Shown here one piece after another: positions 22,760 to 30,505 of a stretch of 38,237 nucleotides of DNA (positions are counted from its first letter, which is position 1; each line of letters opens with the position of its first letter). The DNA comes from Fibrobacteraceae bacterium (GTDB lineage Bacteria; Fibrobacterota; Fibrobacteria; Fibrobacterales; Fibrobacteraceae), in assembly GCA_023231365.1 (NCBI GenBank), contig JALNVO010000001.1, positions 1 through 38,237 of the forward strand, given 5' to 3'. The notes below the pieces were generated by a model. The model saw only the letters and a program-made list of their open reading frames with translations. It had not been told where the DNA came from and did no database searches. A program made the translations under genes and the position numbers.

Positions 22760-25348
22760 TCAAGCCTCCAGCTTTAACAAGTGCATCAAGTCCTTGTCGC
22801 TCATTTCCGTAATCCATTTTTCGTTGGAGACCTCGCCGACAATATTTGTCGCAAGATTTTTCTTGGATTCGATCAGATCGTCTATTTTCTCTTCTATCGT
22901 CCCGCGCGACACGAATTTGTGCACGAAGACATTTTTTGTCTGTCCTATGCGGAAAGCCCTGTCGGTCGCTTGGTTTTCTACGGCTGGGTTCCACCAGCGG
23001 TCAAAGTGAATAACGTGATTTGCATTAGTGAGATTGAGCCCCGTTCCACCGGCTTTTACAGAAAGCACCATATAGGGAATATATCTGTCGCTTTGAAATT
23101 CTTCAACCATCTTATTCCGCGCAGAAATTTTCGTCCCTCCGTGCAGAACAAAGCCCGGGCACCCAAAGACTTCTGTTAGGAATGCATCCAAATAAGAGGT
23201 GATTTCCCGGAATTGGGTAAAGACTATGACCTGCTCGCGTTTTTCGTAAATTGTTCCGCACAATTCGCGCAGCATTCCGAATTTTCCGCTTTCTTCTTCC
23301 GCGTATTCTTCACGCCCGAGGAATTGGTCGGGATGGTTGCAAATCTGCTTCAAGTGAAGGAGGGAAGAAAGTACGAGACCGCGCCGTTTCATCGGGTCGT
23401 CGTCTATTTCCGCGTGTTTTAGTTTTTGCTCCAGATCATCGAGCAGATCCTTGTATAGTGCGGCCTGCTTCTTGGATAGCGTTACATAATCCTTGGTTTC
23501 GTTCTTTTCTGGAAGATCCTTGATTATTAATTTATCTGTTTTCAGCCTGCGCAGCATAAATGGAGAAATCATTTCTTTCAGTTTTGAATAACCAGAAGGC
23601 TTTCCCGCAAGCGATTTGCAGAACCTTTTGAATTCTGTGGCGCTTCCCAAAAGTCCTCTGTCCAAAAAATCGAATAGGGACCATAAATTGGAAAGGTCGT
23701 TTTCAATCGGGGTCCCGGTCATCGCTATGCGCCGATCCGCATAAAGTTCTTTGATGCTCTTTGACTGTTTGGAGAGGGGATTCTTTATCGCTTGAGCTTC
23801 ATCAAGAATCAAGGCGTTCCACTTGATTTCTTTGAGCGGTTCCAAGCGGCCGACCATCCCATAAGTCGTTATCGTGAGGAACGCAGTCCCCTTTTTCAAG
23901 GCGTTGTTTAATTTATTTGTACTTTCGCCGTGTAGAATAGTTACGTCCATCTCTGGAACAAATTTATGGCATTCTTTTTGCCAGTTTCCAGTGAGGGAGG
24001 CTGGAACAATGAGAAGAATTTTTAAGCTCGGTTTTTGTGCCCGGATGGATTCGAGGTAGGTGAGCACTTGTACGGTTTTTCCCAAGCCCATGTCGTCGGC
24101 AAGACAGGCGCCAAAGCCGAACTTGTCCATTTGCAAAAGCCACTTGAAGCCAACCAGCTGATAGGGCCGGAGCGTTGCGCATAAAGTCTTCGGAACTTCG
24201 CTAATTTCTCCTTGCTGTGTGCGAAGCCCATGCATGATTTGCGAAAGCCATTCACCATTGGTAATAGAAGGGTGCGGAAACGTGTCGTTTTCTTGTTCTG
24301 TACTTATATTGAAGCGGAGAGCCTCCAACAGGGAAATATCCCCGTTGTATTTTTCCATTTGTTTGAGAAGCGAACGGAGGCGTTCGTGGTCAACCTCAAT
24401 CCATTTCCCCTTTATGAAGGCAAGTCCTTCCGTGGCCTGCAATAGGCATTGAATGTCCGCTTTGGTAAGTATTAAGCCATCCACTTCAAGGAAGCCTTGC
24501 ATGGCGATAATGGAATCCAGGCCTAGAATCGATTTCTTGTTTTCGCCCAGTTTGACCGTCAATGAAGGCTTTTGGCGGCTCTTCTTCCACCAGTCTGGAA
24601 TGCGGCACACGATTCCTGCATCTTCGATTGCGGGGACGGATTTCAGAAATTCAAATGCTTCCGCTGAAGTGAACTTCAATGGGTGGAACATCTCACCGCT
24701 TTCAATAAAACCATTGATCAAGGGTGAAACGTCTCCCGCCTTATTCAGGCACGAAAGCAGGGAAAGAATCTTTGTCCTGTCCTCTTTGTATTCCGTGAGC
24801 GCGTATTTCAGAGGTGCGTGCGAAATTTTCCCGTTTCCGTCTTTGGTCGAATAAGTCGCCAAAAAGGCGAAAGGAAATTCATCGTCATACTTGTTTTCTA
24901 CGAGATGGAAAAATATCTTTTCCGCGACCTTCAGATGCTGGCTTTTCTCTGCAAGATATAGAGCCACTGTGCCGCTGTAATTGCCGATCTCTTTAGAAAA
25001 CTCCTGATTCAGTCCGGCCCAGATATTTTGTATCCATCTGCTGTCTACATATTCCATGCCCGGGGCAAAGGGAATGCTCTGTAGAAGCGAAGAAATGTCT
25101 TCCTTGTCTGGCGAGGCCTCCGTAGTTTCCCGGCTGAGTTCCAACCCTTCAGTCTCCGAAAGCTTTTTGAAAAAAAGATCCGCAAGGCGGAAGAGAAAAA
25201 GAGCCGTGGCGTTATCTTCCGAAGGCCTTTCGCTAAGTGCGGAATCGTACAGCGCAAGAAGGGGATTCCCGATAAATTCTCCTGAATAAGTAGGCGAATC
25301 TGCGGCAAATAATGTCGGCGTAAAACGGAATGGGGGAATCAGCGTCAT
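22760..25348 (-). CDS. SNF2-family DEAD/DEAH-box ATPase
   Basis: This 862-residue Swi2/Snf2 translocase has a bacterial-type N-terminal region (about 1-385, no clear motifs) and two RecA-like lobes. The Q-like LRPYQLVGFKWL is at about 393-404, Walker A DDMGLGKT at 418-425 and DEAQ at 516-519. Motif III TGTPIENDLSNLWSLF, motif IV VIVFTQF, and motifs V-VI SVKAGGTGLNLTNAN and QATDRAFRIGQ follow. It should use ATP to move along double-stranded DNA and displace proteins, probably in transcription recycling or repair. It shares an operon with the SWIM protein. The start is only weakly supported, as the Shine-Dalgarno match is poor. Confidence 0.92.
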   Translation of the reverse strand: MTLIPPFRFTPTLFAADSPTYSGEFIGNPLLALYDSALSERPSEDNATALFLFRLADLFFKKLSETEGLELSRETTEASPDKEDISSLLQSIPFAPGMEYVDSRWIQNIWAGLNQEFSKEIGNYSGTVALYLAEKSQHLKVAEKIFFHLVENKYDDEFPFAFLATYSTKDGNGKISHAPLKYALTEYKEDRTKILSLLSCLNKAGDVSPLINGFIESGEMFHPLKFTSAEAFEFLKSVPAIEDAGIVCRIPDWWKKSRQKPSLTVKLGENKKSILGLDSIIAMQGFLEVDGLILTKADIQCLLQATEGLAFIKGKWIEVDHERLRSLLKQMEKYNGDISLLEALRFNISTEQENDTFPHPSITNGEWLSQIMHGLRTQQGEISEVPKTLCATLRPYQLVGFKWLLQMDKFGFGACLADDMGLGKTVQVLTYLESIRAQKPSLKILLIVPASLTGNWQKECHKFVPEMDVTILHGESTNKLNNALKKGTAFLTITTYGMVGRLEPLKEIKWNALILDEAQAIKNPLSKQSKSIKELYADRRIAMTGTPIENDLSNLWSLFDFLDRGLLGSATEFKRFCKSLAGKPSGYSKLKEMISPFMLRRLKTDKLIIKDLPEKNETKDYVTLSKKQAALYKDLLDDLEQKLKHAEIDDDPMKRRGLVLSSLLHLKQICNHPDQFLGREEYAEEESGKFGMLRELCGTIYEKREQVIVFTQFREITSYLDAFLTEVFGCPGFVLHGGTKISARNKMVEEFQSDRYIPYMVLSVKAGGTGLNLTNANHVIHFDRWWNPAVENQATDRAFRIGQTKNVFVHKFVSRGTIEEKIDDLIESKKNLATNIVGEVSNEKWITEMSDKDLMHLLKLEA

Positions 25349-25689
25349 CGAATTTTCTCATCAAGAGGATGGATTGGATATCTGTTTTTTAGAGAGATTT
25401 CCCTTTAATCTAAAAAATACACGAATCTTTATTCCGCATGCGTCAAAAACAGCATGGAATAGTCATAAACGGGGTAGCTCGATGTTCCTTTTCCCGCCGA
25501 ATGTCGCGAACGCCTCTGATATGATCGGCTTCCTTGATCGTGTTGAATACTTTTTGGCAGACTATGACCGATTTCGTGCTATAGAGCATCTTAAAATTGG
25601 GGGTGGAAAAGAATGCTAATTTGGTTTGAACAGGAAAAATGTGAATGGAGGCGTTGAATGCTGAAGCGGAAAACAGAATCAGTCCCAAC
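25349..25689. other. Intergenic stretch without a recognisable gene
   Basis: This 341-bp region lies between two genes on the minus strand. Short open frames exist on both strands (25374-25619 plus, 25443-25688 minus), but neither has a recognisable motif, a good ribosome site or a family I know. It may be decayed coding sequence, since it borders a zone of broken genes. No clear terminator or promoter is seen. Confidence 0.4.
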
Positions 25690-26805
25690 CTAGCTTGATA
25701 CTCGTTTAAGCCACATCGCGAAAAAGCGGTCGTTTACCCTGTAGCCCCCATCCTCCAAAGTGATCCTGTCGTCATCCATTAATCGCTTCAAAGCCGACTG
25801 CACTGCGCTCGCCGAGCGCAGTCTGTATTTTTGAATAAAACTCCCGGAAAGCACTTTTTCCACGCGCCCCTCCGCGGCAATCGCTTTTAGCACTGCCTGC
25901 TGGGCCTGCGGAATTACATACAAAAGCGACTCGAACATGTCGCTGCACTCGGCAATGCGATCCGCGACGGCGGTGCGGAGCACTTCCTCCGAGCACACCT
26001 TCTCTGTCATATAGAAGGCCAGATTCAAAACACTCTGCATGTACCAGGTATGCCCCTCGAACAGATTATAAACGTAGCGAACGCCTTCCGCCGTAATTTT
26101 CTTTTTTGCCGCAGCGAAATGATGTAAGGCAAAATCCGTGTATGCCGACAAAGGAATTGCTTTGAGGGTCATAGGGGTGCACATATTGTAAAAAGGCCGT
26201 GATGGACTTCCGAACATATTTTCGAGTACATGTCGGCCGCTCCCCGCAAAAAGGAACACCGCATTCGGACAGTTCTGGATGTGCGTCCGCAGCAGGGCTT
26301 CCGTATTTTTCTCTGGATATTTCCCGATCTGCTGGAATTCATCAATGGCCACCACACAAAATTTTCCCGCCCCAGCAAGATAAGTGAAAATTTCTTCCAG
26401 AGTCTTCTGCGGTTGCGTTACCGCCCCGCCTCCTAGAGACCATTCTGGAACCCCCGTTGCATCAACACTCACACGGAATTCCAAGGAGCGGACAAAACCG
26501 GCAAAAACCTCCAGGGCCTTTTTCCCACGGGGTTTTAGTGCCGTACAGATCTGGTTTCCCAGCAGAGTTACAAAATCCGCAAGGCACAGTGTCGAATAGA
26601 TATCCATGAAAAAGCAATAATTCTTTTTCTGGATCTCCGGTTGCGCAAAACAATGGCGGATAAGTCCCGATTTCCCCATGCGGCGCGGAGAAATGATTAA
26701 TCTGTGATTACGATTCTGAACCGCCGCGAGGATCGTCCGGGTTTCGGCCTCCCGGTCACAGAAATACTCTGCGGAAAAATAACCCGAAAGAATGAAAGGA
26801 TTCAT
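25690..26805 (-). CDS. Archaeal-type AAA/STAND ATPase with winged-helix C-terminus
   Basis: This 371-residue protein resembles the Arch_ATPase (PF01637-like) family. The N-terminal FCDREAETRTI is followed by P-loop SPRRMGKS (39-46), with serine in the first glycine position as is usual in this family. Walker B VVAIDEFQ (151-158), sensor FLFAGSGRH (185-192), and a helical region are followed by a C-terminal winged-helix domain (about 300-371; SASAVQSALKRLMDDDRI). Such ATPases occur as accessory or mobile genes of unclear function. The promoter has TATATT 6 nt before the ATG, and a 35-bp palindrome covers the -35 region, so expression is probably tightly controlled. A broken nucleotidyltransferase gene lies upstream on the same strand. 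Confidence 0.82.
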   Translation of the reverse strand: MNPFILSGYFSAEYFCDREAETRTILAAVQNRNHRLIISPRRMGKSGLIRHCFAQPEIQKKNYCFFMDIYSTLCLADFVTLLGNQICTALKPRGKKALEVFAGFVRSLEFRVSVDATGVPEWSLGGGAVTQPQKTLEEIFTYLAGAGKFCVVAIDEFQQIGKYPEKNTEALLRTHIQNCPNAVFLFAGSGRHVLENMFGSPSRPFYNMCTPMTLKAIPLSAYTDFALHHFAAAKKKITAEGVRYVYNLFEGHTWYMQSVLNLAFYMTEKVCSEEVLRTAVADRIAECSDMFESLLYVIPQAQQAVLKAIAAEGRVEKVLSGSFIQKYRLRSASAVQSALKRLMDDDRITLEDGGYRVNDRFFAMWLKRVSS

Positions 26806-26811
26806 ATCCTG

Positions 26812-26840
26812 AATATAATTATTCTTTTATAATTATGCAA
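26812..26840 (-). promoter_or_regulatory. Promoter of the ATPase gene
   Basis: On the minus strand, TTGCAT (26840-26835), a 17-nt spacer and TATATT (26817-26812). The -10 box ends 6 nt before the ATG (26805), predicting an essentially leaderless transcript. The AGGAT right next to the ATG is too close to act as a normal Shine-Dalgarno site. Confidence 0.55.
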
Positions 26841-26865
26841 AAAGAATAATTCTTTTTGCATAATT
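26831..26865. promoter_or_regulatory. 35-bp perfect palindrome, probable operator
   Basis: AATTATGCAAAAAGAAT, a single central A, then its exact reverse complement ATTCTTTTTGCATAATT. The left arm covers the -35 hexamer of the ATPase promoter. ATTCTTTT also occurs once more at 26821, inside the promoter spacer. A perfect 17-bp half-site is unusually long for one dimeric repressor. A hairpin acting as a terminator for the broken gene upstream is the alternative, but no T-tract after a GC stem is present. Confidence 0.6.
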
Positions 26866-26872
26866 TAATGAA

Positions 26873-27408
26873 TCATTTTCTCGAATTTCGTCTAAAACTA
26901 CAACTCCCACTAGGGGGCGGACTGGACGTCCTCCCGGAGGGATTGGGTTCCCGAGGCGCCTTCCCGGAGCCCTTGTTCCAGAATGCCACAGTCTCCTTTG
27001 CCCACGAATTTACGGTAGCAGAGGGGGGGGCCTGAATCCGGATGATCCGGCTGGGGCGCCCATATGGTGCACTCAGTAAAGAATAGGACGTGCGAACGGC
27101 GGGACTGCTTTCTTCGACGGATATTTCTATTTGTGCGCTATGGTCTCCGTAATTTACGATGATGTGCACCGCTTTTGAATTCAATCCGCCCTGGAAAGTC
27201 AGATTCAGAACTCTTCGTAACTCGTCCTTGATGAGTTCCTTTACATTCTTTTTAGAACTGAATGAAATGAATATGTAGTCTATGTCATTCGTGTATCTGG
27301 GACTATGCATTAATCTTAATGGCTCAAGATGGCTGAATTTCCAAAACGGGTTGCGAAAAAATCAACGATCCAGGCGAGCCGATCTTCAGTGGTCCGAAGC
27401 TTATCCAT
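26873..27408 (-). pseudogene. Frameshifted AbiEii/MNT-like nucleotidyltransferase
   Basis: On the minus strand an ATG at 27408, with AGGGAG 6 nt upstream, opens a frame reading MDKLRTTEDRLAWIVDFF and then ATRFGNSAILSH before a stop near 27320. The protein resumes in another frame as LEPLRLMHSPRYTNDIDY and continues to about residue 95 of that frame. The junction falls where the family has its GG-x-AL motif before RYTNDIDY, the nucleotidyltransferase metal site. A second shift is likely at the G8 run (27023-27030), after which another frame reads GILEQGLREGA. The usual C-terminal helical domain is missing. It is probably a dead toxin-type nucleotidyltransferase gene. Confidence 0.65.
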
Positions 27409-27410
27409 AA

Positions 27411-27815
27411 ACGACTCCCTACATTTGCCTCAAGGGCGGCTCCGTGTACCTGACCGCCATAGAGGACTGGTGCAGCCGCTTTGTCCTTGCCGGGAGCCTC
27501 TCCCACAACGCTCGCTCCACGCTTTTGCGTAGAAGCTCTGCTGTAGGCCTTGGAAAAATACGGTGATCCTGAATTATTCAACACGGATCAGGGCAGCCAG
27601 TTCACCAGCGCGGAATTCACGGACATTCTTCAATCCCGTCGCTCCGCGATCACCATGGATGGAAAAAAGGCCGCACCCTAGACAATATCTTCGTTGAACG
27701 CTTCTGGAGAACGGTCAAGTATGACGATGTCTATATTACAAAGGATATGTGACGGTTCCCGAATGCAGGGCTCGGCAAAAGCCATCCGCAGGCCCTTGTA
27801 ACCTTAAAGACTGTT
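27411..27815 (+). pseudogene. IS3-family transposase (OrfB) relic
   Basis: Segments of the rve integrase core are readable in several frames. YICLKGGSVYLTAIEDWCSR and FVLAGSLS start at 27420. ALEKYGDPELFNTDQGSQ and FTSAEFTDIL, with the second catalytic aspartate, begin near 27548. GRTLDNIFVERFWRTVKYDD, with the catalytic glutamate, is near 27669. YVTVPECRA and SHPQAL, the C-terminal element, are at about 27746-27800. At least three frameshifts plus stops separate them. The N-terminal part, OrfA and both IS ends are not recognisable. Function is certainly lost. It shows that the polysaccharide cluster's left edge was an insertion site. Confidence 0.85.
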
Positions 27816-28164
27816 TCTGAAAGAGAATTTTCTGGGCTTATACAGAAAATGATTCCATATTTCAAACGGGATCATCCTAGAGAGGGGGTCTGGCAAGTAT
27901 TATGGATTGCCTTTCGATGAAGGAATCTCTTGGTTATGAGAGTCTTTATGGATTTGGCCTTGCGAAAAATTCCGCCTTTTCCTAAGGTAAAATGTGCAAT
28001 TTTTAGATTGATACAGACTCTAAAGTTATAAACAGTTGCTCCACACAACTAACTTTTTAGTGTGTACCCGATATTCAAGCAACCGGCTCTTTGGGTTGCC
28101 TCTAAATTAGCGCATTTTAAGGTTTTCTTTTTAATGCTTTCTATCTTAGAAAACTTTTTATTTC
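27816..28164. other. Non-coding stretch before the polysaccharide operon
   Basis: About 350 bp, AT-rich, with no supported gene. It holds a hairpin GCAACC/GGTTGC (28079-28099, 9-nt loop). Directly after it, GGGTTGCCTCTAAA partly resembles the terminal repeat of the element at 21548 (GGGTACCTCTAAA), possibly a relic end. A 27-codon frame at 27902 has no ribosome site and is not called. Confidence 0.4.
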
Positions 28165-28166
28165 CC

Positions 28167-28193
28167 TTACTTTTTTTCTAGATTTTTTATAAT
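28167..28193 (+). promoter_or_regulatory. Putative promoter of the polysaccharide operon
   Basis: A perfect TATAAT stands at 28188-28193 in a very T-rich context. The best -35 candidate (TTACTT at 28167-28172) is weak and short-spaced (15 nt). Transcription would start near 28200, giving a leader of about 18 nt before the 28-codon ORF. No JUMPstart/ops element is present. Confidence 0.5.
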
Positions 28194-28217
28194 TATTGAA
28201 GATTTAGGAGTCTTTTA

Positions 28218-28304
28218 ATGCTTTTTGATAGGAAGCTAGTCGCTGAAACATTTCTCCCAATGACGAACTCTGTTCTTTGCGGATGGAGGAATGGGAGAGA
28301 ATGA
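28218..28304 (+). CDS. 28-residue leader ORF coupled to the first glycosyltransferase
   Basis: The ATG at 28218 has AGGAG 7 nt upstream, a better site than that of the gene which follows. The frame (MLFDRKLVAETFLPM at its start, NGRE at its end) closes with TGA at 28302-28304, overlapping the next ATG in the coupling pattern ATGA. The peptide is not recognised and has no attenuator-like codon run. It may serve to load ribosomes onto the operon or be a degraded gene end. Too short for standard gene calls. Confidence 0.5.
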   Translation: MLFDRKLVAETFLPMTNSVLCGWRNGRE

Positions 28305-29407
28305 AGATCGCTGTTGTCGGTTCTAGAGGAATCCCGAGTGTGCAGGGCGGCATTGAAACCCATTGTGAAAAGTTATATCCACGGCTTGCAGCAAAAGGGC
28401 ATAATATAACAGTTTATGGCGCTGCTACTTATTTGGGAACCCGGCTTCCTTATGAGTATAAAGGCATCCAAGTAGTGCCACTTCGTTTTGTGTTCCGCTT
28501 TCCTGGTTTGGAAGCCTTTGTTCGGACTTTATTTTGTCTTTCACATATATTCAAGACACATCCAGATATAGTCCATATTCATGGAATTGGGCCTGCTTTT
28601 TTTGCCCCTCTTTTTAGACTTACAGGCGCAAAAGTTGTTTACACTCATCACGGCTGTGATTATGCTCGAGCTAAATGGGGATTTGTTGCTAAAACGGCAT
28701 TAAAAATAGGTGAATGCTTTGGATGTCTTTGTTCAAATAAGATTATCGTCATTAGCAAATATATACAAGCGAATTTGTTGGAAAAATATAAATGCAAGAA
28801 AACGGAACTTATTTATAATGGAGTAGAAATTTCGGCTCCAGTTCCCAATGCAGAAATCTATCTTCGGAAATATGGCATTGAGAAAGGCAAGTATATCTTT
28901 GCATGCGGTCGTTTTGTGGAAGAAAAATGTTTTAATGATTTGATTGCTGCATTCGTTTCTGCTCATTTAGAGGGGTACAAGCTAGTTCTTGCTGGTAGCG
29001 CTTCACCAGAAAGTGCTTATTCACGAAAACTGGAAATGCAAGCAAAAGCTGCTGGCGTCATTCTTACTGGATTCATTAAAGGCGATGAACTTTCTTCAAT
29101 TTATGCAAATACAGCCTTATTTGTTCTTCCCAGTGCTCATGAAGGATTACCCATTGTGCTTTTAGAAGCAATGAGTTATGGGCTTAATATTATTGCGAGC
29201 GATATTCCGGCGAACGTTGAAGTGCCTATTGCTAGGGATTCCTTTTTTAAGGTTAGGGATGTGCATGCCCTTGCAGGAAAAATGAAGAGTGTTCTTGCTA
29301 AAATGCCTAATTCGCGAGTCGATTATCTAGAATTGATTCAAAAACAATATAACTGGAATTTGATAGCTTCCCAGACTGAAAGACTTTACGCGGAGTTGAT
29401 AAGATAA
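28301..29407 (+). CDS. Glycosyltransferase family 4 with DUF1972-type N-terminus
   Basis: The 368-residue retaining glycosyltransferase has a GT-B fold. The N-terminus MKIAVVGSRGIPSVQGGIET is the DUF1972-like signature of rhamnosyl/glucosyl transferases acting early in polysaccharide assembly. The C-terminal lobe has the GT4 motif EGLPIVLLEAMSYG. ATG 28301 fits the family start; upstream in-frame ATG and TTG codons lack ribosome sites. Start and stop are coupled on both sides (ATGA with the leader ORF, TAATG with the radical SAM gene). The donor sugar is unknown. Confidence 0.87.
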   Translation: MKIAVVGSRGIPSVQGGIETHCEKLYPRLAAKGHNITVYGAATYLGTRLPYEYKGIQVVPLRFVFRFPGLEAFVRTLFCLSHIFKTHPDIVHIHGIGPAFFAPLFRLTGAKVVYTHHGCDYARAKWGFVAKTALKIGECFGCLCSNKIIVISKYIQANLLEKYKCKKTELIYNGVEISAPVPNAEIYLRKYGIEKGKYIFACGRFVEEKCFNDLIAAFVSAHLEGYKLVLAGSASPESAYSRKLEMQAKAAGVILTGFIKGDELSSIYANTALFVLPSAHEGLPIVLLEAMSYGLNIIASDIPANVEVPIARDSFFKVRDVHALAGKMKSVLAKMPNSRVDYLELIQKQYNWNLIASQTERLYAELIR

Positions 29408-30504
29408 TGTCTTGTACTAATTGTTCTTCTTGCGATTCAAAAAAAGTTCAGATGCCGACGGATGTATCGGTTATAACGACTTATCGTTGTCAAATGCGTT
29501 GCAAAATGTGCAACATTTGGCAAAACCCGACAAAAATTGAAGAAGAAATCAAGCCAGAAGAACTGGAAATTCTTCCGCAACTTAAATTTGCAAATGTTAC
29601 TGGTGGGGAACCCTTTTTGCGCAATGATTTGGAAGATATCGTTGAGGTCCTTTTTAAAAAGGCTCCGCGTATTGTGATTAGCACGAGCGGATATTGGGTA
29701 GAAAAAACAATTAAGCTCGCAGAGAGGTTCCCGAATATAGGCATTCGAGTGAGTATCGAAGGCCTTGAAAAAACGAATAATTTTTTGCGCGGAAGAGAAG
29801 ATGGCTTTGAACGTGGTATGCGTACTCTTAAAACCCTTCATGAGATGGGCATAAAGGATATTGGTTTCGGACAAACGCTCAGCAATTGGAATAGCAATGA
29901 TTTAATTCCTTTATATGAACTCGCTTGTTCCATGAACTTTGAATTTGCGACTGCAGCTTTTCACAATAGTTATTATTTTCACAAAGAAGATAACCAGATC
30001 AGCAATAAAGAAGAACTTTGTGACAATATCAGCAAACTTGTGAATCGATTGCTTAAGGAAAATCATCCAAAGTCTTGGTTCCGTGCTTTTTTCAATTTGG
30101 GACTTATCAATTACATCCAGGGCAATCGGCGTATGCTCCCTTGTGAAGCGGGAACCGTGAACTTTTTCATTGATCCATGTGGACAGGTATACCCTTGTAA
30201 TGGTTTGGAACCGCGTTACTGGCAGGAATCCATGGGTTCTATCCGCAGTGGAAAAACTTTTCAGGAAATTTGGTATTCCGAACAAGCAAATCATGTGCGT
30301 GACTTGGTGCACACCTGCCCTAAGAACTGCTGGATGGTGGGAACCGCCGCTCCTGTAATGAAAAAATATATAACCAAAGTTGCTCCTTGGGTTTTGAAGG
30401 CCAAGGCAAAGAGCTTGTTTGGAAAGAATGTGAATTGCACCTGTTTCCCGCAGTTTGATGTAGGACAGGATCCTCTACAGGGCGACTTGAGGATGGGAAG
30501 ATAA
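29407..30504 (+). CDS. Radical SAM/SPASM protein within the polysaccharide cluster
   Basis: The 365-residue protein has the radical SAM cluster motif C28xxxC32xxC35 (CQMRCKMCNIW), the SAM-binding GGEP (VTGGEPFLR) and a C-terminal SPASM-like cysteine set: CEAGTVNF, IDPCGQVYPCNG, TCPKNCW. These would hold one or two further iron-sulfur clusters. Two additional Cys clusters are notable: the N-terminal SCTNCSSC and the C-terminal NCTC. Such enzymes modify peptides, proteins or sugars by hydrogen abstraction. Here it is translationally coupled between two glycosyltransferases, so a glycan or sugar-nucleotide substrate, or a carrier lipid or peptide, is plausible. The substrate is unknown. Confidence 0.85.
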   Translation: MSCTNCSSCDSKKVQMPTDVSVITTYRCQMRCKMCNIWQNPTKIEEEIKPEELEILPQLKFANVTGGEPFLRNDLEDIVEVLFKKAPRIVISTSGYWVEKTIKLAERFPNIGIRVSIEGLEKTNNFLRGREDGFERGMRTLKTLHEMGIKDIGFGQTLSNWNSNDLIPLYELACSMNFEFATAAFHNSYYFHKEDNQISNKEELCDNISKLVNRLLKENHPKSWFRAFFNLGLINYIQGNRRMLPCEAGTVNFFIDPCGQVYPCNGLEPRYWQESMGSIRSGKTFQEIWYSEQANHVRDLVHTCPKNCWMVGTAAPVMKKYITKVAPWVLKAKAKSLFGKNVNCTCFPQFDVGQDPLQGDLRMGR

Positions 30505-30505
30505 T

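Noticed and set aside
25374..25688. Small ORFs on both strands between the SNF2 and ATPase genes
   Set aside because: No ribosome site, motif or recognisable family; kept only as an unassigned stretch.
27324..27584. 86-codon minus-strand frame across the IS3 relic
   Set aside because: The opposite strand carries recognisable IS3 transposase segments; part of this frame only shadows them.
28079..28200. JUMPstart/ops antitermination element for the polysaccharide operon
   Set aside because: No GGCGGTAGC-type ops sequence is present.
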